Of a stretch of DNA of 64,000 nt, positions 32,844-43,642 are shown one piece after another. Source of the DNA: Hypericum androsaemum (taxonomy: Eukaryota > Streptophyta > Magnoliopsida > Malpighiales > Hypericaceae); NCBI GenBank assembly GCA_963995505.1, contig OZ023180.1, positions 16,382,689-16,446,688 on the forward strand. Reading direction: 5' to 3'. A program made the translations under genes and the position numbers. Each line of letters begins with the position of its first letter. The stretch's first letter is position 1. Below the pieces are notes generated by a model. The model saw only the letters and a program-made list of their open reading frames with translations. It was not told the origin of the DNA and did no database searches.

Positions 32844-34043
32844 TGTTAATGAAGTACAATGCCTTATGATTCCCAACAATATCGCTTTACATTTATTTAG
32901 TTTCGAAATGGCTATCGATAAGGGTCTGATTTTTAAGTACCGTGTCCGTGCCCATATTTTTTTTACTTGGATTCATATGCTATCACTGATTCTAGAATTT
33001 TTTTTAATATCAGACATGTATTTTTATCGTCCGCATCTACAAGGTCTAATAAATTCGAAAAACTTAAAATATTTTATACATTTCGCATCAATATTAAATA
33101 ATACAATATTATTCCTTTCAACATCTAAATAAATAACAATTAAAAATAGCTAAAAATAGTTTTTTACTATTTCATCATTCAAAATATCTCCTGAGATAGA
33201 ACCGTAACAATATAATAAATGAATATGTGAAATATTTAATATTGTAATTAAATATTAAATATTATTTATCAGAATTAAAATCACAAGAGTACATGATTAT
33301 TGAAAATATTCGCTTAAAATATTATGTTTATTATGAATAAATTAATTATAGATGTCATTTCTTCCACGTTCTACATCCACCTCTTCCAAATTTGACGACA
33401 CTCATCTCAACTATTTCTTCCACTTTTATACTTCTCCATAAAGCAAGTTTAGTGGATTTAGTGAAATATAGGTTGGTTAATGTATTAGCCTATAAATAGA
33501 ATTCATGACATTTAAAATATACTCTTGGTCAATTAATGAGAAGTTATTATCCTCCTCTTCTACTCTTTTCTCCCTACTCTTTTTTGCTTTATCTTTCCAC
33601 ATCCAAATTCTACAAAAGTTTATAACAATATTATGTAAATATTCACTTTAATACCATATATTATTTTTCAAAGACACTTAGAACTTTTCAATCATATGAA
33701 CCTATGAACTTTGATGACAATGTACAAATATATGATGTGTCAATTCAAAAATTTTAAATTATAGAACACCGCTATGCTAGAAATTTAGAACTTCCGCCCC
33801 CACCTCACCCATCCTTAGAATCCCTTTATCCTTAAAAAAAATTTTAGTTCAAGCCTCACCAATGTAGAAAATACTTTTGGACGAGGTACCCTATAAATTA
33901 GTGTCTCACAAAACTTAACTCTGAATACCAAAGTTTAAACCAAAAAATATATATTCTCTGTCACCTGGATACAGAAATAAAAATCTAGTGATATACCAAA
34001 GTATGGAACTACAAGGTACTAAAGTGAATTTTAAACTTTAAGG
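32844..34043. other. AT-rich intergenic DNA with one faint inverted-repeat relic
   Basis: No gene seen. Between about 33633 and 34046, TTCACTTTAATACCATA and the inverted match near 34020 (GGTACTAAAGTGAATTTTAAA) suggest a very old Mutator-like relic; no target duplication could be confirmed. Confidence 0.35.
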
Positions 34044-34052
34044 TTCTTATTA

Positions 34053-35203
34053 GGGTAAATTATATCTAGAACTATGATATTTGGTGAAATAGACGCTAGA
34101 GATCATGTAGTCTACATTCTGATTTTTTAGTCTCCATAGTTTGATTAAAATTATACTCCATCGCTGACGTGATTAGTCGATTTTTTAAGTAAATGACTCA
34201 AATATTCTTAAAAAAATAAAAAAAGAATTCAAAAAAAATCGAAGGTAGCTGGTCCTCTCAACGTCGATCGAGACCTGTAGAAATCCTCCCCGGAGAACTG
34301 TAGAATTAACCCGAGCGGCCGGCCATCCAAGGCAGCCGGTCCTCCTCAACGCCGGTTTTCGGCACCATGATCCGGAATCCCTGACCGTTTGGATTCCACC
34401 GCAGTCGTGCCGTCACAGAGCCAAGGCCACGCACATCATCCTCACGTCACAACCCAACGCACCTACTCTCAACCCTGATTTGTCTTGGCCAGTTCGATCT
34501 TCACTCATGGCCCTCACCCTCGAGGAGTAGGAGGGGATCGGGTCCCACAGCAAGTTAGCAGAGCGGGTCGGCAGTGAAAAGGGAAGGGGAAACCTGGCGA
34601 CTTCGTTCTCTCTTTCGACTTCGCTGACTTCAGAGAAGAAGCTCTCGGGGGCCACGACAACAGACTCGCTCTCAGCCGCCAATCCGGCGACCCTAAACAA
34701 CGTCGCCCACGAGCTGGAGCTCTGCCAGTCCAACAACCACAAATAGAATCCCACCACTCGACTGCTCTCTACAACTCTCCAATCCTTGTGCTTGCAACCA
34801 TGGGGTTTGCTATACTTTTTTTTTTGAAAGGTAAATGGTTTGCTATACTTTTGTTCTCTTTGCTTTAATAATATTGATGTACCTTAAAAAAAAATAGCTT
34901 CACCCTTCCTCCTCCGCTGTCGTCTCAGATTTATAGCTTTGCCTCTTGTTTCTCTCCCTAATTTTTGGTTTTTGTGTTCGTCTGAATACTGATCGGAGAA
35001 TATGGCCGAATATTTTGATTGATTATATAGTAAGGGTATAACAATTTTTTCAAATATAAAATAAAATAAAATTAATTAATAACGTCAGCGAGGGATCCTA
35101 AAGTATAATAAATCAAAAATAGAGAGACTATAAAATCAGAATATAAACTACAACGTCCTTACCGTGTATTTGTCCAAACAGAATTCCAGATGTACTTTAT
35201 CCT
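34053..35203. mobile_element. inverted-repeat element with GC-rich cargo
   Basis: The left end GGGTAAATTATATCTAGAAC and the inverted right end (GGATAAAGTACATCTGGAAT on the minus strand) pair over about 150 bases, including a shared ATTCTGATTTT block and the CGCTGACGT word. The centre (34260-34760) is GC-rich. On the minus strand it can encode SSSSWATLFRVAGLAAESES, probably captured DNA from an unknown gene. No clean target duplication. Confidence 0.5.
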
Positions 35204-35618
35204 CTTTTAAAATTGGAGACGTGGAAGTGAAAGAAAAAGTTGAAAGGGAAAGAAGGTGGGATTAAAAGTCTATATGAGAGAGAGTTGTAAATGTTAAAGT
35301 GTAATAATGATGACATGACTTTCAAGTCTAATTTTTTAGAATATGACTTGACACATGAAACGAAGTTTTCTCGTCATTGTTACATCAGTAAAAGTTAAAA
35401 CAGAGTATTAATTTTTAGGAAAAGTTTACTTAAGTACCTTGTAGTATCACGAAAAATTAAGTCAGTATCCTATGGTTTAAAACGTATCAATTGAGTCAAA
35501 CTTATTCTAATTAAAATTAATTAGAGGCCCGAACAGCTGTCCGAACACTACCCTTCTTGCCTGAACCCTGCCCTGCCACGTGGACCAGCCACGTCAGCTT
35601 TCACTGATGACGTGGCCG

Positions 35619-38600
35619 TGTCACGACCCAAATTCAAGGTTAGTGACCGGCGCTAGACCCTATCTCATTACCATCTCACAATGAGTCTAGCCAGCCTCAA
35701 ATATATTTTGCTTTACAAAATCGTCAGTCTCAAAAACTAAATGAAATACAATTATTTTTACATTATCCCCAAGATCAAAGTGAATACTGTCGCTACGGAG
35801 CTACTAGACAAAAGAGCAAAATAGATGCCAGAGACTTTATTCAAGTCGGGAAGAAGCAAATTGACTTGACACCAACAAATCGATCTCTGGATGGATATGA
35901 GGCCACATAAATGAACCTGCAAAATTGGTGAGAGGGGGGGGTGAGTGTTTGGGGAAACACTCAGTAAGCAGATAGAACATAACGTGTTGGTTATGTCAGA
36001 TACATGTGGGAGAGACAGAATTCAACTACGTCCCACATAATCTAAGACAACACTAAAATGCATACTAATCACATGACCACACACACACATACCAAAAATA
36101 TGAGCAAACTACGTGACGTCCCATTCCATCACGTAACTTGTCCTACAAACACATAATCATATAGTCAAATAAATGGTGAGCTCTAAACAGGTTTAGACGG
36201 GCCACTTTCTCTTCAGCACATGAATATCAACATGGCCATCAATTCTCCTTTCCATAATCACATACTAAGTATATAATAGTAAATTAGGATATCCCCAGTC
36301 TATGTGCACATAGCCTAACATCCCCGGTTAGCATGAAAAAACCTGTCCATTTCTCACCATAAATAAATATAACATACTCATCACACAACAAAGATCCAAA
36401 ACCACATCCAAGAGAAATGGACATGTTATACACTCACAAATCAGCCCTGAGCTAGAAAACACATATTCTCTAGCTGGCCACATACATATACCACAAACGT
36501 CACCAACCAATACGAAGATGACCACACAAAACACATATGTACATGACCACTTTATAGGCAAACTCATATACATGAGACACACATATTTAAGATCTGAAAC
36601 ATGCACATGTACCAAACACCAAACAAACTAAAGTTGTTATGGTCTATATGCTTACCCTAATGGAGACAGTCTGACGAATGCTTATTCCTCGATGTAATCC
36701 ACTTTTCACTTTGGACCTTCGTCCAACCGTCTTTCCAAGATCTTTTCTTCTACAATCCATCTTAAAGAAGCCTCATATAATCTGTATAATAACCCCAATA
36801 TACAAATTGAGGCCAGTTCCTCACTTTTTTCAACACTTGAAAATAACCAAATATGGCACAATCGACAACCAACATCAGAAATGACTTAAGTCCATCAAAC
36901 TATCTTAATTCCTTTCAAACCTTGGTCAATTATCAACTAACTCACATGTACATAACTTGAACACTAACCATTCATGACCAAACGTTTATGCAAGGATCTA
37001 TTTTGCCTAACCGAATTCACACCGAGTACATGACAAGCTCAATCGCATCTAACTTCAGAAAGTAGCCCATATAACTCAATATTATACAAGATCAAGTCCA
37101 TATCTTCATTAATATAATACTTCTCTATTCTTTCATCATCACACCAAGTCCAAAAACCAACTTATAATTCCAAATAATTTACTTACCAAGTCGTTACTCT
37201 CAAACCACCTCAATTCTGAACTCAGGCAGATAGTCCATCTTCAAATTATACTTTTAGGATGATCCGTTTATCCAAATTAGACATATAATATATCATTAGA
37301 AAGCTCTTTAAGTCCTCTACAATCTGTATGAAGATACCAAACTCAAATTCGGAGTCCAAATAGACTTTCCAAATACTTCTTTCCAACCACCTCGACTGTA
37401 TACTCCAGCAAACAGTCCGTTGTCCAAAATATATTTTAGGTCGATTCCTTTATCTAATTATGACCAATCATATATGGTTAGAAAGCTCTTGAAGTCCTAT
37501 ACAATGCTCATGAAGACATGGAAGTCCAATTCCAGGCCAAAGGACACTTACCAAACACTTCTTTGTCCACCAGCTCACTTGTATACTCCATTTATTAGTC
37601 TGCCATTCAAAACTAATTTCTCATTAATTACTTAATCCAAATAGGACATATAATATACGGTTAGAAAGCTCATTGAGTCCTCTACAACCTTTAAGAAGAC
37701 TATAAATTCAAAATTGAAGCAGAAACTCACTTACCAAACTATTCTTTGTTGACTTGCTTCTTTCTCTTTCTTCTATATCTCTCTCTCTTCTTTTTCTTCA
37801 ATTTCGTGTTCAGCCTTCTTGTATTTTATTTTATTCTTTGTCTGGATGTTTTCTTGTCATATAAGGTCTCTGGATGAATGACACTCACGGCCTTATACTT
37901 TTTGTGTCGCCTTATAATGTTTGCAAATATTTCTTTATGATTGGTTGCCTTTTCCTTGGGGTCCAATTAGGAAACAACAGCTTGTTCCCCATTTTTTACC
38001 TACTTTCGTTGCTTTTTGTCCAAATCTATTTTCAAGTCAATTATAGGTCTATGTCTCTAGTTTTCAAATCATATTTACTTGTACTATTTGGAGCAAAATT
38101 GAGGAAGATGTGTCCAATTTACCGAACACGTGTCAATGTTGTCCAAACTTGACCAACTAACTTCATAACACTTGAGAATTATTTATGTAGGCTTTGTTGA
38201 GATTGATCTAGAATCCTTAGAAGACCAACTCATGTCTATGCACACTTCATAAAAGAATAGGAACTTAAATTCTTGTTGAAATAAAGACCGAGAAGTCCAA
38301 CCGAAGTACTTTAAGAATTGACAATACAACATGTCGTTCATCCACTTGCTAGGCTTGGACCAAATTGCTAGCATGATAAATCCATGTCTTCGTAAACTTA
38401 TAGGTCCATATCTTACCTTTCAATACCATTTTGAATCATCTATTTTGGATCCCGGATGAAGAAATTATGTTCAATTTATTGCAGCATATCTGAGGTAGTT
38501 CGAGATATTAAAAGCATTCCTTCCAATTAACAGTGGCACTATATTTACATAGCAACCTTAATCCAAATACAAATCTAATATTTTATTATGACTAAGTATA

Positions 38601-38646
38601 CTTTACTTAAGTCGAACAAATATTATTGAAAGACTAGGGTATTACA
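35619..38646. mobile_element. 3-kb TG...CA element (large solo LTR or non-autonomous LTR element)
   Basis: It starts TGTCACGACCCAAATTC and ends GACTAGGGTATTACA. A perfect 5-bp duplication ggccg flanks it (35614-35618, 38647-38651), as for LTR retrotransposons. No gag or pol frame exists and no internal pair of direct LTRs was seen, so a very large solo LTR is the simplest reading. A ~182-bp tandem array lies inside. The pyrimidine-rich TATCTCTCTCTCTTC stretch near 37776 may mark a transcript leader. Confidence 0.65.
37050..37750. repeat. tandem repeat, ~182-bp period, 3-4 diverged copies
   Basis: Units beginning AGTCCATCTTC (37232), AGTCCGTTGTCC (37414) and AGTCTGCCATTC (37597) are spaced by 182 and 183 bases. 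They share GGTTAGAAAGCTC..GAGTCCTCTACAA and CTTACCAAAC..TTCTTT blocks. A further weaker copy precedes from about 37050. Non-coding. Confidence 0.75.
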
Positions 38647-38651
38647 GGCCG

Positions 38652-38851
38652 TCCTCCCTTATTTTCTCCTCTCTCCTTCTCCCTCTCCCTCTCCTTCTCC
38701 CTCTCCCTCTCCCTCTCCCTCTCCCCTCTCCCCCTCCCCCTCCCCCTCCCCGTCCCCCTCCGTCTCCTTCTCCTTCTCCTTCTCTTTCTCCTTCTCCTTC
38801 TTCTTCTTCTTCTTCTTCCTCCTCCTCCTCCTCCTCCTCCTCCTCCCCCTC
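38652..38851. repeat. polypyrimidine microsatellite (CTCCCT/CTTCTC/CTCCTC)
   Basis: A 200-base run of C and T only with a few interruptions, made of changing short units. It lies within element B cargo, right after the nested insertion's target duplication. Confidence 0.9.
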
Positions 38852-38959
38852 CCAAAAATTTACCCCTAATTCAATCGACATCACCACACCAAAAAAACCC
38901 ACAGAAAACCAAACCAATTAATCGACGCGGTACAACTTGAACCAATTAATCACCGCCGT

Positions 38960-39436
38960 ACAGCTTGAACGCAAAAAGTTAACAGCCACGGCCCCGTCCT
39001 TGTCAACGCCAAGGGAAGTGCGAGTGAGTTTTGCGAGGCTGTCGAGATTACCGAGCTAGACGAATTTGAACAAGAACTGGACCCCGACACGCTCTGCGAC
39101 ACGGCTCAGCATCTCGGTTACCACTACGAACCGATTCTCATCTTCCCTGTCAGAGACCTCGGTGAGCTTGAGGAGGGAGGGGGCGGTGCCATGCGTGGAG
39201 GAGATTCATGTACTGGCCAGCGCCCTGGCCGACGTCGAAGTCGATGACATGGATAGCTTCGCGGCCTTACTCGACGTCGATGATTTCAAAGCTCCGACGA
39301 GGAACCCAACCAGCTTCTGCTCTGGGCTGGCGCTAGGAGGAGGATGGTGAACGCGGCGGTGACCGGGTTGGTCACCGAGGAGCACGACGTCGTAGGTTTC
39401 TTGTTTCACAGAGAGAGAGAGAGAGAGAGAGAGAGA
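38960..39436 (+). other. GC-rich gene-like cargo of element B
   Basis: This segment differs in composition from the AT-rich flanks and can encode EFEQELDPDTLCDTAQHLGY and, in another frame, SALADVEVDDMDSFAALLDV. It ends in a (GA)n run at 39410-39435. I do not recognise the donor gene. Probably captured host coding DNA. Confidence 0.4.
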
Positions 39437-39824
39437 TGGGGATTATTAGTTTTTGGATGCTTCAATTATTAATCGGCCCCCTATTTTTGTTGGTTTTTTT
39501 ATTGGAGTTGGATGTGTTATTTTGGATAGGTGCTAACGGGGAAGGTGAGAGATGGGTGGAGGAAGAAGAAGAGAGGAGAGAGAAGGTAAGGAGGGGAGAG
39601 GGATGCCATGTGGCACCACGTCAGCATCAAATTTTGATGTGGCTAGTCCACGTGGAGGGGCAAGGTCCGGGCAGGACGGGTAGGGTTCGGGCAGCTGCCA
39701 GGACCTCTAATTGATTTTAATTGGAATAAATTTGACTTAATTGATACGTTTTAAACTACAGGGTACTAACTTAATTTTTCGTAATACTACAAAGTACTTA
39801 AGTGAATTTTTTCCTTAAATTTTT

Positions 39825-40118
39825 AGAATACGTTTATTGTTCATTTAACTATGGTTCAACTATTGTAGAATTCGAACTAGAGTCAAAAATTAAAATAAGA
39901 TATAAGTTCATAGGATTCATTCTTTATCGCCGCCACACATTCAAAATCTAATCTGCGAAATATGAGTATTTCTACCATCTCTAAAAATACAGAGAATAAC
40001 CACTGTTCTTGATGTTGAAGCTTCACCATCTTCAACCTCTCAATTCACCTCCATTTTCAAACATTCCCTCCATTTTCCCAATTTCTCCTCCAAGCCCTAT
40101 TTAAGACCTACAAAGGAA
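39825..40118. promoter_or_regulatory. presumed promoter and 5' leader of the SUVH-like gene
   Basis: About 290 bases separate the Mutator-like element from the SUVH start codon. The proximal part (40005-40118) is pyrimidine-rich like a plant 5' leader. No sharp core motif can be assigned. The transposon border therefore sits very close to the promoter. Confidence 0.35.
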
Positions 40119-42110
40119 ATGGGCTCTTTTGTCCCTTTCCAAGATCTCAACCAGACCTCTTCTCCACCCCCAGGCTTAACTAACACCACCGCCACGCCAC
40201 TCTTCAAGGTCCCCAAACTCGAGCCCAAGTTCGAGCCTTTCGATGGCTCCTTCGAGGTTTCCCCGTCCATTCCCGGTTCTACCCTCAACACTTTGCAATA
40301 TTCCCAAACTGCCCCTCCCCCTCCCTCCTCCTCCCCCGGTTTCCCAACCGCCCCCATTTCCCCTATGGACGACGACACTATCTACTCGGACTACACCCGC
40401 GTCTCCGAGCTGTTCCGTGCCGCCTTCTCGTCCGGCGAGAGCTCCGCCGCTGATCTCAGCCGCGCCATCGTTCCGTTCACCGGCGAAAATGCTCAGTCCG
40501 TAACCGCGGTGGTCCCCGTCCAGCCGAAGAAGAGGAAATACGCGCCTCGGTCCAGCGAGCTGGTCCGGGTCTCCGCCCTATCCGAGGACGACCAGAGCCG
40601 CTTCCGGGAACATGTCCGCCGCACGCGGATGCTGTTCGACGCGCTTCGGATATTCACCGTGGCGGAGGAGGGCAAGCGCCAAAAGAGCTGGGCCCGTGGG
40701 GACCTCATGGCGGCCGCCACGATGCGGAGCCACGACCTGTGGCTGAGCCGGGATAAGCGGATTGTGGGGCCCATACCCGGCATTGAAGTTGGGGACATGT
40801 TCCTCTATAGGATGGAGCTGTGTGTGGTTGGACTCCACGGTCAGGTCCAAGCAGGGATCGATTACTTGCCCGCGAACCGGAGCTCCAACAGGGAGCCTGT
40901 TGCGACCAGCATTATCGTTTCGGGTGGTTACGAGGACGACGAGGATGCTGGTGATGTTTTGATCTACACGGGGCATGGCGGGCAGGACAAGCTTTCGAAG
41001 CAATGTATGCATCAGAAGTTGGAAGGAGGGAACTTGGCGTTGGAGAGGAGTATGCATTACGGGATCGAGGTGAGAGTGATTCGAGGGGTTAAGTACGACG
41101 GGGGTGGTACTAGTAAGGTCTATGTCTATGACGGGTTATATAGGATTCACGAGTACTGGTTCGATGTGGGGAAGTCTGGTTTTGGTGTTTATAAGTACAA
41201 GCTTTCGAGGATAGACGGGCAAGCACCGATGGGCAGTGCCATTTTGAAGTTCGCTCAGAGTTTGAGGACTCAGCCCTTAAGTGTTAGGCCTAAAGGGTAT
41301 CTGAGTCTTGATCTTTCAAATAAGAAGGAGAATGTGCCTGTTCTGTTGTTTAATGATATAGATGACTACCATGATCCTTTGTTCTTTGATTATCTTCCTA
41401 TGACCGTGTTTCCGCCTTTTGTGATCTCTAATGGCACTGGTGGGAGTGGATGTGATTGTGTTTCTAGTTGTAGCGATGGATGCTTCTGTGCTCGCAAGAA
41501 TGGTGGGGACTTTGCCTATGATCAAAACGGGTTGTTGTTGAGAGGTAAACCGCTCATATTTGAATGCGGGCCATTTTGTCAGTGTCCGCCGAGTTGTCGG
41601 AACAGGGTGGCACAGAGAGGGTTGAGACATAGACTGGAGGTTTTTAGATCACCGTTCACTGGCTGGGCTGTTCGGTCTCTGGATTTGATTTATGCTGGCG
41701 AATTTATATGTGAGTACACAGGTGTTATTCTCACTCGGGAGCAAGCACAGGTGTTTGCTATGAATGGTGACAGTTTGATCTATCCATCCCGTTTCGCCAA
41801 AAATTGGACAGAGTGGGGCGATTTATCAAAGGTTTATCCCGAGTACAAGTATCCATCTTATCCCTCTGTGCCGCCTCTGGATTTTGCAATGGATGTCTCA
41901 AGAATGCGTAATGTTGCTTGTTACATGAGCCATAGTTCAACACCAAATGTCATGGTGCAGCTGGTGTTGTATGACCATAACAATTTGATGTTCCCACACC
42001 TCATGCTTTTTGCGCTGGAGAATATCCGTCCGTTGACAGAACTTTGCCTTGACTATGGAGTCGGAGTGCCAGATGAAGAATGTACAGGAAAACTTGCAAT
42101 TTGCAACTGA
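40119..42110 (+). CDS. SUVH-type SRA-SET protein (SUVH1/3-like)
   Basis: Intronless frame of 663 residues. N-terminal Pro/Ser-rich region with basic KKRKYAPR (possible nuclear signal) near residue 138. An SRA/YDG domain (about 215-360, GPIPGIEVGDMFLYRMEL, then SKVYVYDGLYRIHEYW) binds methylated cytosine. A Cys-rich pre-SET domain (about 425-500, GCDCVSSCSDGCFC, FECGPFCQCPPSCRNR) precedes the SET domain (about 503-650, GEFICEYTGVIL, RNVACYMSHSSTPN, LDYG). The C-terminus GKLAICN lacks the post-SET cysteines, as in the SUVH1/3 branch. Family members sit in chromatin and methylate H3K9; Arabidopsis SUVH1 and SUVH3 also read DNA methylation and support transcription of methylated-promoter genes. 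Start chosen as the first ATG, giving the family N-terminus MGSFVPFQDLN. Confidence 0.95.
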   Translation: MGSFVPFQDLNQTSSPPPGLTNTTATPLFKVPKLEPKFEPFDGSFEVSPSIPGSTLNTLQYSQTAPPPPSSSPGFPTAPISPMDDDTIYSDYTRVSELFRAAFSSGESSAADLSRAIVPFTGENAQSVTAVVPVQPKKRKYAPRSSELVRVSALSEDDQSRFREHVRRTRMLFDALRIFTVAEEGKRQKSWARGDLMAAATMRSHDLWLSRDKRIVGPIPGIEVGDMFLYRMELCVVGLHGQVQAGIDYLPANRSSNREPVATSIIVSGGYEDDEDAGDVLIYTGHGGQDKLSKQCMHQKLEGGNLALERSMHYGIEVRVIRGVKYDGGGTSKVYVYDGLYRIHEYWFDVGKSGFGVYKYKLSRIDGQAPMGSAILKFAQSLRTQPLSVRPKGYLSLDLSNKKENVPVLLFNDIDDYHDPLFFDYLPMTVFPPFVISNGTGGSGCDCVSSCSDGCFCARKNGGDFAYDQNGLLLRGKPLIFECGPFCQCPPSCRNRVAQRGLRHRLEVFRSPFTGWAVRSLDLIYAGEFICEYTGVILTREQAQVFAMNGDSLIYPSRFAKNWTEWGDLSKVYPEYKYPSYPSVPPLDFAMDVSRMRNVACYMSHSSTPNVMVQLVLYDHNNLMFPHLMLFALENIRPLTELCLDYGVGVPDEECTGKLAICN

Positions 42111-43642
42111 TTTTCTTGAGGAGGCTGTGAAACTTTGTATCCGGTGCTGCATGGCGTTCCGAAGACATGCTGCATTGAGGTACATTAACATACTCTGAGA
42201 TTTTCGATGTGTTGTTCAATACGAGCTCTTTCGTGGCTATGTTGAAGTGCTTTTGTTGCAAATATTTTTGATAATTTTCTGCGCCATTAGTTTTTCAGTG
42301 CTGATGATTTCGTAGAAAGTTGCAATCCCCACCTGAAAATAGTGCAGACACCAGTATTTTTAATTCTTTTGGGTTGAAGTTCCTCTTGAATCCTGAAACC
42401 CTCTTACATTCTTGTCGTGTTGTTTTTTATGGGCGGATACATTGGTGGCAAATATTTATCCACAGACACCAACATCACGAAACATATTCTTTAACTTTCC
42501 CACCAATTTTGATTGATGTATTGCTGCTGGTTGCAGTTTTGTTGCAGACGAGAAAAAATGAATTGACGACTACACATTTCTAGCTATCGTTCTCTTTTTT
42601 AACTGTCAGTTTGTACCTTCGACTCGTATATTTATCGCTAGGATCTCATTGTGGTGATACCCTTTTCCTGCAGGTTAAACCCATTCATGAATTTTGCAAT
42701 CGTGGACTGCTTATTATGTATTTTCTCTCTTTGGTTCGCCGGTTTTTTGTCCCAGAATGTGCTCAAGTCGGACAGGAGTTTTGATGTATGTATATCAACT
42801 ATCAAGGCAGAATGATGCAGAAGATTGGCCTGGGAATCCTTAGCTTATGCAACAGAGGTTGCCTATTTTCCTGAATGTTCCAACTTGTATCCTTCTTTTG
42901 ATATGTAGGGTTCGTGTTTTGTACATACTAATCACATGGCTAAAGGTTTCAACTTGTATCCTTCTCTTTAATCTGTAGGGTTCGCTGTTATATATTACTA
43001 ATCCCATGGGGTTGGTTATCTCAGGTTATACAATGAAGCTTGTGTCTCTTCCTGTCAATTCTTTGGTACTTTTATACATATGCAATCTCTTCGAGAAAAA
43101 GTTATATGGGAATACAAAAGCTATTCACCTTGCGTAGATGGTTATCGTGTCAGCCCACTGATCCGACCAATCCACCGATGATAGTGTCACTGCATGCAGT
43201 TTCCTGTCTCCGAAGATCCAGAAGTGCAAGAGTAGATGCTGTTTGGCTGGACATTCCCCTATTAATATTGCTTCATCTTCGACCCCCTCGACCGAACGAA
43301 CTAAAATGGCTCGTCTTTCTCTTTCTTGCATTAATATTAACCGATCTGATTAGCTTAGAGAATCCGAGGCCTTACCAACGGGACCAACATTCAAGGGGGA
43401 TGAACTGATAAGCTAATCACATCGGCTAATTGAGCAGTCCACGATGCTATTCATACAACTTCAAATGCACATGAAAACGATGATGGAGATATAATGCACA
43501 ACAACATGACTGGATATGATGGACCTGAATAGCAGCAAAAGTGAGTTCTGAAATCAGACTGCCTTGGCCATTAGAGAAACGTTGCTACAACTGCAGAGGT
43601 TAGTAATCTTTGCCATGTACAAGTAGTCTGAACTCTGAACCA
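42111..43642. other. 3' flank of the SUVH gene and intergenic DNA
   Basis: The first several hundred bases are probably SUVH 3' UTR. Repeated CAACTTGTATCCTTCT blocks near 42881 and 42951 indicate a small local duplication. Open frames near 43040-43408 have no motif and look spurious. Confidence 0.4.

Larger units (their letters stand above)
35417..39815. mobile_element. Mutator-like element B, split by a 3-kb LTR-like insertion
   Basis: Ends AGGAAAAGTTTACTTAAGTACC and the inverted AGGAAAAAATTCACTTAAGTAC match the family of elements A and C. Flanking 9-mers ttaattttt (35408-35416) and taaattttt (39816-39824) differ once. Subterminal GAACAGCTGTCCGAAC and CGGGCAGCTGCC words are present on each side. 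Without the nested insertion it would be about 1.37 kb, near the size of element A. Confidence 0.75.

Noticed and set aside
38634..38917. Minus-strand Gly/Arg/Glu-rich ORFs
   Set aside because: Products of the polypyrimidine microsatellite; no conserved sequence.
43040..43408. 122-codon ORF after the SUVH gene
   Set aside because: No motif, no splice context and mixed composition. Likely a chance frame in the 3' flank or intergenic DNA.
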